Shown here in pieces: positions 43,437-55,477 of a stretch of DNA of 64,000 nucleotides. The notes beneath the pieces were generated by a model. That model did not search any database. It was not told the DNA's origin and saw nothing but the letters and a program-made list of their open reading frames with translations. A program made the translations under genes and the position numbers. Within the stretch, counting starts at the first letter, position 1, and each line of letters opens with the position of its first letter. Origin of the DNA: Lantana camara (taxonomy: Eukaryota > Streptophyta > Magnoliopsida > Lamiales > Verbenaceae); contig CM074858.1 in assembly GCA_037501455.1 (NCBI GenBank), forward strand, positions 97,498,001 to 97,562,000, written 5' to 3'.

Positions 43437-44933
43437 TGCTCTTGGTTGTCTTGCCGGCGTGCTTTCTTTGCCCAAAATTTGCCGATTTGCTGCTTCTACA
43501 CTACTGATGCTTCTGTATAGGTTTGACCATACCTTGCGCCCATACTACTTTAGCGAAAGAGAAAAAAAAAAGTCCCCTGATCTGCACTTCAGGGAAGTTC
43601 TCTTTTCTCTCGATTTTTTTTTTTTTTTTATGCCTTGAGGAAAATGCATGACTTAAGTGTGGGGCGATGGATAAGCCTATTTATTGTTTCGGCTTACGTG
43701 CTTAAATTCGATTTTTTTTTTGCATTGACTATTATTACATATTCTTTACTTGAATTTGAGGATGTTCGAAACTATGAATGATTTGCCCTATTTTGAACGT
43801 GTTTACTAGAACTTATTACGCAATTAAATGCATGAAAGATTGTGTGAAATTTGATTAATTATTACTTTGTCATGCCCATATCTTGAGCGCACTAATTAAA
43901 CAATTTATGTATATTGCTTAGATATGTTGGTTATATTTTTCAATAAAGTTCTGAAAGTTAATTAGAATCCACTTTAGCTCTCTTCGAGGCGAAATAGATT
44001 GATTGACGAGTAATTCGGGAGATGACTTAGGCATTCGTTGTCGGTGCTTTTGGCCTTTATATGATTTTCACTAAATAACATAGCCCCATTGACCCCGCTG
44101 AGCCTTAGTATTGTGCAAAATTTCTTTCTTAGCCGCGTTACAAGCCTAATGCACAATACAATTTCCTACCCTTATTTTTATTTATGCATTGCTTACTCAT
44201 TTTCTCTTTGGGATTGCATTAATGATGTCTATACTTCCCTTTTGGAATTGATTTGAAGAGAAAAGTTCATTATGTTTGGAATAGAAAAATTGTGAGATTG
44301 ATGAAATAGGAGGAAAAAAAAAAAAAAAAAGAGAGCGAAGTCAAGAAGAAAGGAAAAGAAAATGAGCTGAAAAATAGAGAAAATACAAATTGAGAAAAAA
44401 AAGCAAGAGTGAAAAGAAAGAAAAAGAGAGTTTGAGTCTTGTTGAAAATTCAATGAAGGGATGGGAATTGATTGAAGAAAAGGGAGTCTTTTGGGGAAGA
44501 ACGAAGGGAAACACTTGGGATTTATTTAAAATGTGTAAGCTTGGTGTTAGCCTTTGATTTACTTTTTTCCTATCTTGACCCAAGCCTACATTACAAGCTC
44601 CAAAGACCTATCGATTCCGAGTTATTAGTTGATCAAATTAGTGGAGATTGGAGTGACGGGTGTATTCGAAATTGATGATTGGTTCTTATGCGAAAAATGT
44701 TAACTTTATTGTCTAGTCTTTGTACAATCTTTGTTCAATTCACACTACACACGAGGGTATGATTTTTGCACTAATTAGTTGAATTTCATGTGATTGAGTA
44801 ATGTGTTTGATATGTTAGATTCGTTTAGGCGAAAATTCGAGGTTCGCTTTAGTGAACGTGTTTGATGGGTGTGATGTTTCAATTGATTTTTATTTCCCTC
44901 GAGGACGAATGAATGAATAAGTGTGGGGGGATT
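43437..44933 (+). other. gypsy non-coding 3' region
   Basis: No gene. It holds a T-rich run and GAGGAAAATGCATGACTTAA at about 43637, a long A/G-rich block (44310-44460), and the terminal polypurine tract AAGTGTGGGGGG (about 44919-44930). Short frames here are low complexity (Phe/Ser on the minus strand). Confidence 0.75.
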
Positions 44934-45004
44934 TGTGAGCATGCAATATTCTCTAATATTTATATTTTCTTGGCCACATTTTAAGTGCTTTTATTGGATA
45001 TAAA
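44934..45004 (+). repeat. gypsy right LTR, left piece
   Basis: TGTGAGCATGCAATATTC to TTGGATATAAA, matching the first 71 bp of the LTR at 38545. Interrupted by the minus-strand copia; the rest resumes at 55478. Confidence 0.93.
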
Positions 45005-45729
45005 TGTTGGAAAACAGGAATCAGAAAGCAGCGGAAATTTAAAAATTTTCCAACAAAAGGATCTAGGACTCGCAATCGTGTATCCAAATTCGTAGAGATT
45101 AGAAACTTACTTTTCAATAATCTTTCTTGAAGTGTTTCAAACCACCCAAGAACGCTCTTCTCGCGGCTTGATCCCCTCTCGTTGGTAAAGCTCGAATCTT
45201 CAAAACTTCTAACTTGAAGCTCTCTAGAGATAGTCCACCAACTTGACTACAATCTGATTAGTAAGGATGCTAGTTCTCTAGTTAGTGTTTAGGCTTAACC
45301 TAGGGTTTAATTTATCTTGGAGAAAGGATGGTGTTCAACACATGAACCAAAAGAATTCAATCAATCATCAAGGGGAGCTCGAGATCCCCTATATATATAT
45401 CCAAGAGGAGAGGCGGCGGATCCTAGTCCTTATGGACTAAGGATTTGGTCCCTCTCTCTCTTATTACTTGATCATCAAGTAATTCCAACTTTGACTTTGA
45501 ATTCTTATTCAAATCAACTTTTAAGAGAGCTAAAATATCCAAACCCTTTTGGGTATTATTATACTTTATTTATTAATAAATAAATAACTTATTTATCTAA
45601 TTAATTAATTCGTAATTAATTAACTAGATTATTTTTCTCCAAAATAAGACTTTCTTTTCAACTCAAAATTAAACCAAAGTCTATTAAATAATTAATCACA
45701 TTAATTATTTAACACATATATCACATATA

Positions 45730-45807
<78 letters not shown>

Positions 45808-46971
45808 GTGTCACTCACGTGACCCACATGTGTGGTTTCACATGTGTGGAACCCTCTTGGCTCGATTAACTCGTTTAATCATTTTCAAGCCTCAACTCAT
45901 GTAACCAAGTTGTTGTGTGTGACCCTCTAGGTTCTCAATTCAATTAGCAGTGACCCTAATTAATTAATCAGTACACAGATTAAACGACCATAGTCTAACA
46001 ACAGGTGTTTAACCCCTAGCTGAATTGGAATGTATCGATTCGACAGAACCTTTAAGATATTGATTCATGTGAGATACAATCCTCCTACTTACTGTCTCTC
46101 AACTAAGATCTAGGGTAAGGGAATAATCAGAACCCTAATAATCCGGTCTTAAAGCTAAGTGCATTTCATATCCATTTGATCTCAATCCAAGAAACCCTTT
46201 TCTTGATGTCTTGATCTACTGCCTTGGCCAAGGACTCCATAGGGCATATGAATGACTTACACAGTAATAGATCACCTTGCAAATGCAAGTGTAGGTCCTT
46301 TCTCGATTCTCATTCACTTTCATGAGTCACTTGTGCAGCCCCAACATAAGCCTTGAATCTGTTGTCTAAGGCGACACCCTTTAAAGCTTATACCTAAGAC
46401 TACACAGTTAACTCATAAGTTGACATGGAACCTCAAATCTAAGGATCAATTAATCACATCAATGACTCGTGAGATATTTCCTAATTTGGAAGTTTCCATT
46501 TCCTGAAATAGAAGCTTCCTTTCCCATTTAGGAATCTTCTCACACGGGGCACCTCAGTGGTATTAAAGTAAGCACCCTCATGTATCACGCACGTATCAAC
46601 CATACACTTTGCACGTCCATGAAACAAGGTAGTCCTTCTTAAGGGCGTGATCCCACAAGCAAACCTTAGAAGAGTCAGGTTGACACCCCCACTGTCGGTA
46701 GGACTCATCGGCTTGGAGTATTTTACTAATCATGACTTATGTGAAATAGGGCTCGTTTCATGAACCATTTCACCTAAATGGTAGAGTCCTAAAGTCATCA
46801 GGATTAGGGGAGTTCTCATACATGCACAGCTAAAGTAAACGCATACCAAACAAGAGCATATAAAGAAGTGTTGCCTTAATTTGTTATTTCATTCAAAGAT
46901 TGTTTGTGATTACAATAAGGAAAAGCACAAAGCGGATATACAATCGGCTTTCTAGGGCACTATTCCTAACA
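45005..46971 (-). repeat. 3' LTR of minus-strand copia
   Basis: 1,967 bp, inverted relative to element A's LTR. It carries a CA/TA microsatellite (45730-45804) and CACGTG boxes near 45805-45850; a hairpin GGGGAGCTCGAGATCCCC with CTATATATAT lies near 45372-45398. Confidence 0.93.
45730..45804. repeat. (CA)n-(TA)n compound microsatellite
   Basis: CA repeats pass into TA repeats inside LTR U3, next to the G-box cluster. Equivalent tracts at 53623-53680 and 54264-54310 differ in length. Confidence 0.9.
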
Positions 46972-46987
46972 ATCTCCCACTTGCCCG

Positions 46988-47356
46988 TCAAAGCCATTCT
47001 AAAGCTACTCTAAGTCCCATCTTCTGAAGATGACCTTGGAAAGCTTCTCGAGTAAGGGGTTTAGTAAGTGGATCTGCCACGTTCTCTGCTGATGTGACCC
47101 TCTCAATTTGCACATCTCCTCTTTTGATAATATCACGGATTAGGTGATACTTCCTCATAATGTGCTTGGTCCGTTGGTGATCTTGGTTCTCTTGCTTGAG
47201 CAACCGCACAGTGTTGTCACAAAACACAGTAATAAGGTCTTTCATGCTAGGAACAACATTCAACTCTTGACTGAAGTTTCTAATCCAAACACCTTCCTTA
47301 GCTGCATCATATGCAGCTAAGTGTTCGGCCTCAGTGGTCGAATCTGCAGTGGTCAT
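46988..47356 (-). pseudogene. copia RNase H, minus-strand element
   Basis: Contains [29 protein letters not shown] and RTKHIMRKYHLIRD, the C-terminal RNase H that degrades the RNA strand during reverse transcription. It is in the same frame as the RT piece upstream; a Trp-to-stop change (TGA) near 47357 separates them. Relative to element A the block after CDNT is altered, which suggests a small indel pair. The polypurine tract (46973-46982, inverted) follows. Confidence 0.88.
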
Positions 47357-48289
47357 TTGCTTGGAACTCTTTCAACTCACTGCTCCGCCGTTTAGGCAGA
47401 AAATGTATCCTGACATTGACTTAAAATCATCTAAGTCAGATGCAAAGCTTGCATCACAGTATCCTTCGACAGTAAGATCTTTCTGACCTCCGTAAACTAA
47501 GAATAAATCTTTAGTACTTTTCAAGTACTTAAGAATATTCTTCACGGTAGCCCCGTGACCATCTCCAGGGTCAGATTGGAAGCGACTTGTTACACTAAGT
47601 GCATAAGCCACATCCGGTCGAGTACATAACATTGCATACATTATGTTACCTATTGCTGATGCATAAGGTGTATGAGTCATTCTTTCCTTCTCAAGGTTAG
47701 TCTTAGGGCACATCTTCTTAGAGAGAGATATTCCTACACTCATAGGAAGGTTCTTAACATTTGCTGACTCCATATTGAATCTGTTCAATACTTTGTTAAT
47801 GTACATCGACTGTGATAGTCCTATTAACCTTCTAGACCTATCTCGATAGATTTTAATTCCAAGGATATAGGACGCATCACCAAGATCTTTCATCTCGAAT
47901 TGGTTTGATAACCATAACTTAGTTACTTTCATGTCATCCTTCGAATTCCCAATAAGAAGGATGTTACCAACATAAAGTACTAAGAATTGCACTGGGGTCT
48001 CCAATTCTTTTCTATACACACATGATTCATTCGAAATTTGAATGAAGCCAAACGCTTTGACTGATTCATTAAATCGAATGTTCCAATTCCTTGAAGCCTG
48101 TTTCAATCCATAGATTGATCTTTGCAGTTTGCAAACCTTTTGCTCACTCCCACTGAATGTAAAACCTATGGGTTGCTCCATATAAATGTCTTTATCAATG
48201 TCACCATTGAGAAAGGCAGTTTTCACATCCATTTGCCATATCTAATAGTCATAATATGAAGCAATGGCAAGCATGATTCGAATGGACTT
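47357..48289 (-). pseudogene. copia reverse transcriptase, active site mutated
   Basis: Contains QMDVKTAFLNGDIDKD, KLQRSIYGLKQASRNW, QFEMKDLGDASYILG and YASAIGNIMYAMLCTRPDV, clearly the same RT as element A. The YVDD box reads YVGN: both catalytic Asp codons at 47963-47968 are changed to Gly and Asn. Stops upstream (between VAM and KSIR, and before IWQMDV) also break it. RT from this copy cannot be active, even though much of the chain is otherwise conserved. Confidence 0.92.
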
Positions 48290-49617
48290 TTACATTGCAA
48301 CTGGCGAAAAAGTTTCATCAAAGTCCATGTCGGGTCTTTGAGTGAATCCTTTTGCAACCAGTCTTGTCTTGTAGGCTGCAATGCTTCCATCAACTCCAAG
48401 CTTTCTCTTAAAGATCCATTTGCAACCTATGGGTTTGACCCCATCAGGCAAATCTACCAAGGTCCAAACTTGGTTGGAGTTCATGGAATCCATTTCGGAT
48501 TTCATGGCTTCTATCCACTGTTCAGAGTCAGAATCTGAAAGTGCCTCCTCATATGTTGAAGGATCATTATCCTTTTCAGAGATCTCATGGAAGAATCCAT
48601 ACCATCTCTTCGGCTGTCTAGGAGTGCGTTCAGAACGCTTTAGAGGAGGATTTGCGTGTGTATCGAAATTCGTGATTGGTTGCGGTTGGTCAGAAGGGGA
48701 CGTTTCTTCAGTGGGTGGTGTGGGATCACTTTGTACTTCTTCTAATTCTATGATCTTGCCTTTCTTTTCTTTAAGGAACGGTTCCTCAAAAAAAGTGGCA
48801 TTTCTGGAAACAAACACCTTTTGCTCAGATTGATCATAGAAGTAGTATCCTATGGATTCCTTAGGATAACCTATAAAGTAGCATAAGTTAGAACGAGATT
48901 CTAGCTTATCTCCCACTATCCTCTTCACATAAGCAGGACAACCCAAACTCTTAAGTAAGAATAACTAGGGATTTTACCATGCCACATTTCATAGGGCATT
49001 TTATGGACTGACTTAGAGGGAACTAGATTCAAAATTTTTGCTGCACTTTCTAGGGCATAACCCCAGAAAGAAGGTGGTAAGTCAGTGAAACTCATCATGA
49101 AACGAACCATATCAAGTAGAGTTCGGTTCCTTCTCTCAGAAACTCCATTGAGTTGAGGAGTTCCCGGAGGTGTCCACTGAGAGATAATCCCATTATCTTT
49201 GAGATGATTAAGGAATTCTTCACTAAGATACTCACCTCCTCGATCAGATCGAAGTGCTTTGATCTTGTGACCAGTTTGGTTCTCAACCTCCTTTTGAAAT
49301 TCTAGGAATTTCTCAAAAGCTTCAGATTTATACTTCATTAAGTATACATAACCATATCGACTAAAGTCATCGGTAAAGGTTATGAAATACTAATGATTGT
49401 TTCTAGTGCTTACACTAAGCGGTCCACAAACATCAGAATGGATCAAATCCAAGGCCTTAGTGGCACGTTCCACAGTCCCTTTAAAAGGAGCTTTGGACAT
49501 TTTTCCTTTGAGACAGGATTCGCAAGAAGTCAACTCTTTGAGATCATTTTCAGAGAATGATCCTAAAGTGTTTATCTTGCTAATTCTGTTCTTGGAAATG
49601 TATCCTAATCTAGCGTG
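48290..49617 (-). pseudogene. copia integrase, minus-strand element
   Basis: Integrase core with ALRSDRGGEYLSEEF and NGVSERRNRT, so the catalytic Glu is present here, unlike element A. A frameshift near 48930-48945 separates the core (48925-49338) from the C-terminal part (48290-48946: CPAYVKRIVGDKLE, acidic Pro-rich linker, KPIGCKWIFKRKL). A stop near 49390 lies in the core upstream of DDFSRYGYVY, and a TAG at 49618-49620 replaces the Trp of the zinc finger WHARLG. Confidence 0.9.
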
Positions 49618-50070
49618 CTATAAGGGAGCTGAAACTTTGTCATCTCTCTTACGTTTAGTTTCTTGTTGTATATTCATAATATTGATATTCTTAGTTGGAT
49701 AAAGTCCATTACTTAGAGTACCAATGTGAACGGAAGAGTTGTTCCGTTTGATAAAGTATTTACCATTCTTAATATAAGTTTCATAACCTTCACAATCTAA
49801 AATTGGAACTAAAATTATATTACGAATAATGCTCGGTACATAAAGGACTTTATTTAAAACTAACTCAAAACTACCTAAATATAATCTAATTGTGCCTAAA
49901 GCTCGAGCTTCAACATTTGAGCCATCGCCCATCTTCAAGACACATTCTCCTTCTTTGAGTTGTTGGACTTCACTTAGCATCTGTACATCATTACAGATAT
50001 GAGTTCCAGAACCAGTATCAAATACCCAAGAACTAGAATTAATAGAAAGATTTATTTCAACGAGAAACAT
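49618..50070 (-). pseudogene. copia protease, minus-strand element
   Basis: SSSWVFDTGSGTHICND holds the DTGSG active site; the frame runs on through LGSFELVLNKVLYVPS without the stop seen in element A. Upstream in the same frame a CCHC knuckle (CFHCGKAGHW) can still be read at about 50100-50150, though a stop precedes it. Confidence 0.88.
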
Positions 50071-50078
50071 ACCTTTTT

Positions 50079-50875
50079 TTAGAGTAGCCTTGTACTCTGG
50101 GCAGTTTCTCTTCCAATGTCCCGCTTTGCCACAATGGAAGCAAACATCCTCTTTCTAATCACGCTTCTTCTTTTGGGCCTAAGGGGTTTCTTCTTCTTCT
50201 TTTGGGATTTCTTGCCCTTACCTTTAGAAGGCCCACAAGAGGATGATGGAGTATTCACCATCAGAATCTGATTGTCCTTCTTGATCGTGCTTTCAGCAGT
50301 CACAAGATAACTAATCAGCTCAGCTACAGTAGCACCAGCATGATTCATATTGAAGTTAAGGACAAATGGGTTAAATGATGGTGGGAGCGAGGCTAGCAAC
50401 AAGTCCACTGAAAGCTCATCTTTCAGTGGCATGTCCATGGAAGCAAGTTTCTCAGTAAGGGTGAGAAACTTGAGTCCATATTCATGGACACTTGAACCTT
50501 CCCTCATTATTAAGTGGACCAATTCCTTTGAAGTGTTATACCTTGTAACACGTTCATGAGGGCGGTAAAGTTGCTCTAAGTGGTCGTAAATCTCCCAAGC
50601 GAATTCCATAGCCTTATGTTACCTTTGCAAGTCCGGAGACATGTTAGCCAGCATAAGGCAACGGGCTTGGAGATTATCATCCTTCCACTTCTGGATCACG
50701 TCCCGCTCGGCCCGAGTGGGAGCGTCCCCTTCGGGACTAGGCTCCCCTTCGAAGAGAACATAATTCTCTTCTCAGAATCTAAAATGACTTTCAGATTCCT
50801 CAGCCAATCAGAATAGTTGGGACCAGTCAACTTGTTTGACTCGAGGATCGATACAAGAGGGTTTTTGGTTGCCAT
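50079..50875 (-). pseudogene. gag: copia gag, minus-strand element
   Basis: Start codon is at 50873-50875 (inverted), encoding the same MATKNPLVSI opening as element A. A short deletion near 50770 shifts the frame before MEFAWEIYDHLEQLY. The main open piece 50079-50609 covers the capsid. A 28-bp deletion between GGCCC repeats (near 50180) shifts it again before the zinc knuckle. Confidence 0.88.
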
Positions 50876-51067
50876 TTCAAAACACGTAGAGAATCACAGA
50901 ATCTACGACCTAAATGGTAAAACAGAGAACTAGTGAGCATGCTGAATTATAACGATATACAAAAGATAAGGTCTTTAATCTAATGTAGCTCCCACTGTTT
51001 TTCAAAGATCTACAATTCCCAAAGATCTAAGAGGAACACATTTCCCAATGGGTACCAAGATCCTAGG

Positions 51068-51549
51068 CATTTTACCTCAAACCCACGACGCGGATATTCT
51101 AAGTAAGAACCCTAGGTAGGGACAACTTACCAATTCTAACACCTTTAGAACTCTTATTAATTGTTTTTGCATCACCTATCTTTCAATATGGACCCACGAC
51201 TCGTGCGACATCCATATTTACTTAGGCGTTAAGTTAGACCCATCAATCATAAGATCATGATCAAAACTTAGTTCGAACGACCCACGACTCGCGGACATCG
51301 CCCTTGCTAAAATTGATCACGAAATATTGATCATTTAAAATGATCAATTAGGTAACTAAGAACTAATAACTCCACTAGCTATGCCACGACTCGCGGACAA
51401 TAACTAGCTTCACTTACTAAACTTAAAACGTATTGATGGAATGCTAGGAATTTAATTCGAAATTTGCATCTCGAATTAAACACCTATTTGTTCGAAATTA
51501 GCTTAATATTTAATGGGAATTTTCGAATCAACCGGAGAGTTGTCCGGTT
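51068..51549 (-). other. multi-hairpin leader domain, minus-strand copy
   Basis: Inverted counterparts of the four 17-nt motifs lie at 51383-51399, 51281-51297, 51193-51210 and 51082-51096. The first hairpin reads AACCGGA/TCCGGTT (51530-51549), where the chain has AACCGAA/TTCGGTT: a two-sided compensatory change. The fourth motif has lost its AG loop bases. Flanking stems are otherwise kept. Confidence 0.7.
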
Positions 51550-52548
51550 CGACCTCACCAACATATATGTTATCCAATTTTATTAGTCTTGATTAATGCA
51601 AGTACAACTTAAATGCATTTCAGACAAGCACATAAACAGATAATATGTCCTAGCATGATACTAACATGAGATGATCATGGGTTCTACCTATCTTATGCGT
51701 GATATGTGGGAGCCACTCCACAATCACAAGTTCTAACATACATGCCACATAAATAGTTTCAATCACATAAGGGAAAGCTGTAACAAAATACGAGCCCTAT
51801 CTCTATTACATTTTACAATTGAGATTCCCCTCCCTAACATTTTGAGGGGTCTTCACTTATGACCTCCTTGTTACTTGAATGTGGTCCGTCTTACTCCATG
51901 GGTGCATTGTCTCCAAAATGAAAATAAAACCCTCACCACCTATTCTACTCTCAAAAAATGAAAAAGTACTGAAAAGTAATAAGGCTCAATCTTCATATTG
52001 GCCTTAGACAAATACACGGGGCATACCCCGGCCTAAAAAACAGTAATATGGAAACCACATAATAAATCAAATAACAGTATGCACATAAGTAAGGCTCCAA
52101 CCTCAATTGAAAAACGCAACTATAGGGCTCCAACCCCAATTTAAACCATCCATGTGCATAAATTAAAACCATACATAAGTCTAAACCCAAGATCACCTAA
52201 CATGCAACTTGCGAGAATTTAAATTTAGCCAATAAATTAAAATTCCCGTTTCAAGTCCCGATGACATAAAACATGACTTGATGCGAGTCTTATTTATAAA
52301 AGTTTTCCATAAATCCCAAACTACTAAAACAAATAAAATTCCAGTTAATTCTGAAAATTAATAATTTTATTAAAGGTGTATTTTCCCAAAATATAAACCG
52401 TTTCTATTTCTTGAAAATCCCAATTTTAAGCTTTATTCAAAATTAAAATAAATAAAATTAAATTTTAATAATAAAAGAAAATAAATTTAAATCGGGACTG
52501 GATTGCACGAAATACGAGAAATCGGATTACAATGGAGAAAACGGGGCT

Positions 52549-52750
52549 AGTACGCGAAAGGGCCACGGCCTGATGCGCGAGGCCCTCTCGGCCAGTGCGG
52601 GCGGCCTGGGCGAGCGACGGGCACGCCCGGAAGGCTCTCGCACGGCGTGCGGGAAGTGCTGGGCAGGGACGCCCCTTGCGTGCACCTGGGCAGGCGAGCG
52701 GTGCGTGCGAAGCCTGCGCGCGCAACGCCTTCGCGTGTAGGGTTTCGCGT
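52549..52750. other. short GC-rich island, minus-strand leader
   Basis: Position-equivalent to the chain's GC islands but about half as long and different in sequence (GCGTGCGGGAAG, GGCGAGCGACGGG words). It suggests that this leader segment evolves fast or expands and contracts. Confidence 0.6.
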
Positions 52751-53015
52751 GTTCGTCGTAATCCGGGTTTTCATTTCGTGTTTTCGTTCAAAAGCAAAAC
52801 CAATCCAAGAAATCCAAAAACAGTTTATACAGTCTCAAATCTAAAACAGTTTTCAAAACAAATTTTACACAACAGTTTTCAGAAACTTTCAGGAAAAATA
52901 CAGTTTCGTAATTCAGGCTTTCTAAAACAATTACAAACACTCAATCGCATCAAGCCTAAGAATTTCTACCAAATTCAGTTTAATTGAGACGAATCAGAAA
53001 CACGATTAACGAGGT

Positions 53016-53028
53016 GGCTCTGATACCA
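53016..53028 (-). other. primer binding site, minus-strand copia
   Basis: GGCTCTGATACCA on the plus strand, that is TGGTATCAGAGCC for the element, two bases from the 5' LTR. Confidence 0.92.
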
Positions 53029-53030
53029 CT

Positions 53031-53619
53031 TGTTGGAAAACAGGAATCAGAAAGCAGCGAAAATTTAAAATTTTTCCAACAAAAGGATCTAGGACTCGCA
53101 ATCGTGTATCCAAATTCGTAGAGATTAGAAGCTTACTTTTCAATAATCTTTCTTGAAGCGTTTCAAGCCACCCTACCTAGGGTTTAATTTATCTTAGAGA
53201 AAGGATGGTGTTCAACACATGAACCAAAAGAATTCAATCAATCATCAAGGGGAGCTCGAGCTCCCCTATATATAACCAAGAGGAGAGGCGGCCGATCCTA
53301 GTCCTTATGGACTAAGGATTTGGTCCCTCTCTCTCTTATTACTTGATCATCAAGTAATTCCAACTTTGACTTTGAATTCTTATTCAAATCAACTTTTAAG
53401 AGAGCTAAAATATCCAAACCCTTTTGGAGATTATTATACTTTATTTATTAATAAATAAATAACTTATTTATCAATAAATAAATAACTTATTTATCTAATT
53501 AATTAATTCTTAATTAATTAACTAGATTATTTTTCTCCAAAATCAGACTTTGTTTTTAACTCAAAATTAAACCAAAGTCTATTAAATAATTAATCACATT
53601 AATTATTTAACACATATAT

Positions 53620-53684
<65 letters not shown>

Positions 53685-54261
53685 GTGTGAGACACGTGTC
53701 ACTCACATGACCCACACGTGTGGTTTCACACGTACCCTCTTGGCTCGATTAACTCGTTTAATCATTTTCAAGCCTCAACTCATGTAACCAAGTTGTTGTG
53801 TGTGACCCTCTAGGCTCTCAATTTAATTAGCAGTGACCCTAATTAATTAATTCACTACTTAATTAATCAGTACACAGATTAAACGACCATAGTCTAGCAA
53901 CAGGTGTTTAACCCCTAGCTGAATTGGAATGTATCGATTCGACAGAACCTTTAAGTCATTGATTCATGTGAGATACAATCCTCCTACTTACTATCTCTCC
54001 AACTTTGACAGAACCTCCAACTTTGACTTTGAATTCTTATTCAAATCAACTTTTAAGAGAGCTAAAATATCCAAACCCTTTTGGGTATTATTATACTTTA
54101 TTTATTAATAAATAAATAACTTATTTATCTAATTAATTAATTCGTAATTAATTAACTAGATTATTTTTCTCCAAAATAAGACTTTCTTTTCAACTCAAAA
54201 TTAAACCAAAGTCTATTAAATAATTAATCACATTAATTATTTAACACATATATCACATATA

Positions 54262-54310
<49 letters not shown>

Positions 54311-55477
54311 CACGTGTCACTCACGTGACCCACACGTGTGGTTTCACATGTGTGGAACCCTCTTGGCTCGATTAACTCGTTTAATCATTTTCAAGCCTCA
54401 ACTCATGTAACCAAGTTGTTGTGTGTGACCCTCTAGGTTCTCAATTCAATTAGCAGTGACCCTAATTAATTAATCAGTACACAGATTAAACGACCATAGT
54501 CTAACAACAGGTGTTTAACCCCTAGCTGAATTGGAATGTATCGATTCGACAGAACCTTTAAGATATTGATTCATGTGAGATACAATCCTCCTACTTACTG
54601 TCTCTCAACTAAGATCTAGGGTAAGGGAATAATCAGAACCCTAATAATCCGGTCTTAAAGCTAAGTGCATTTCATATCCATTTGATCTCAATCCAAGAAA
54701 CCCTTTTCTTGATGTCTTGATCTACTGCCTTGGCCAAGGACTCCATAGGGCATATAAATGACTTACACAGTAAGTGATCACCTTGCAAATGCAAGTGTAG
54801 GTCCTTTCTTGATTCTCATTCACTTTCATGAGTCACTTGTGCAGCCCCAACATAAGCCTTGAATCAGTTGTCTAAGACGACACCCTTTAAAGCTTATACC
54901 TAAGACTACAGAGTTAACTCATAAAGTGACATGGAACCTCAAGTCTAAGGATCAATTAATCACATCAATGACTCGTGAGATATTTCCTAATCTGGAAGTT
55001 TCTATTTCCTGAAATAGAAACTTCCTTTCTCATTTAGGAATCTTCTCACACGGGGCACCTCAGTGGTATTAAAGTAAGCACCCTCATGTATCACGCACGT
55101 ATCAACCATACACTTTGCACGTCCATGAAACAAGGTGGTCCTTCTTAAGGGCGTGATCCCACAAGCAAGCCTTAGAGGAGTTAGGTTGACACTCCCACTA
55201 TCGGTAGGAGTCATCGGCTTGGAGTATTTTACTAATCATGACTTATGTGAAATAGGGTTCATTTCATGTACCATTTCACCTAAATGGTAGAGTCCTAAAG
55301 TCATCAGGATTAGGGGAGTTCTCATACATGCACAACTAAAGTAAACGCATACCAAACAAGAGCATATAAAGAAGTGTTGTCTCAATTCGTTATTTCATTC
55401 AAAGATTGTCTGTGATTACAATAAGAAAAAGCACAAAGCGGATATACAATCGGCTTTCTAGGGCACTATTCCTAATA
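53031..55477 (-). repeat. 5' LTR of minus-strand copia, rearranged
   Basis: 2,447 bp. Compared with 45005-46971 it lacks about 130 bp after TTTCAAGCCACCC (53173). It also carries a partial tandem duplication: the block starting CAACTTTGACTTTGAATTC occurs at 53362 and again at 54020, with an odd AACTTTGACAGAACCTCC joint near 54000-54018. The terminal CA is mutated to TA. A palindrome GGGGAGCTCGAGCTCCCC at 53249-53266 adjoins CTATATATA. Confidence 0.9.
53360..54617. repeat. ~660-bp tandem duplication within the LTR
   Basis: Two copies (about 53360-54000 and 54018-54617) contain the TA-rich part, the CA/TA microsatellite and the G-box area. The second copy is closer to the 3' LTR in microsatellite layout (ACATATATCACATATATCAC) than the first. 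Confidence 0.85.

Larger units (their letters stand above)
40030..44933 (+). mobile_element. non-autonomous gypsy body (gag and protease only)
   Basis: A 4.9-kb body (including a 467-bp TRIM and its 5-bp duplication). It encodes gag and an aspartic protease but no recognisable RT, RNase H or integrase. A short post-protease coding tail leads straight into about 1.5 kb of non-coding 3' sequence. Frameshifts and stops break gag and protease, so this copy is dead. It is a deletion derivative; the missing enzymes would have come from an autonomous relative. Confidence 0.85.
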
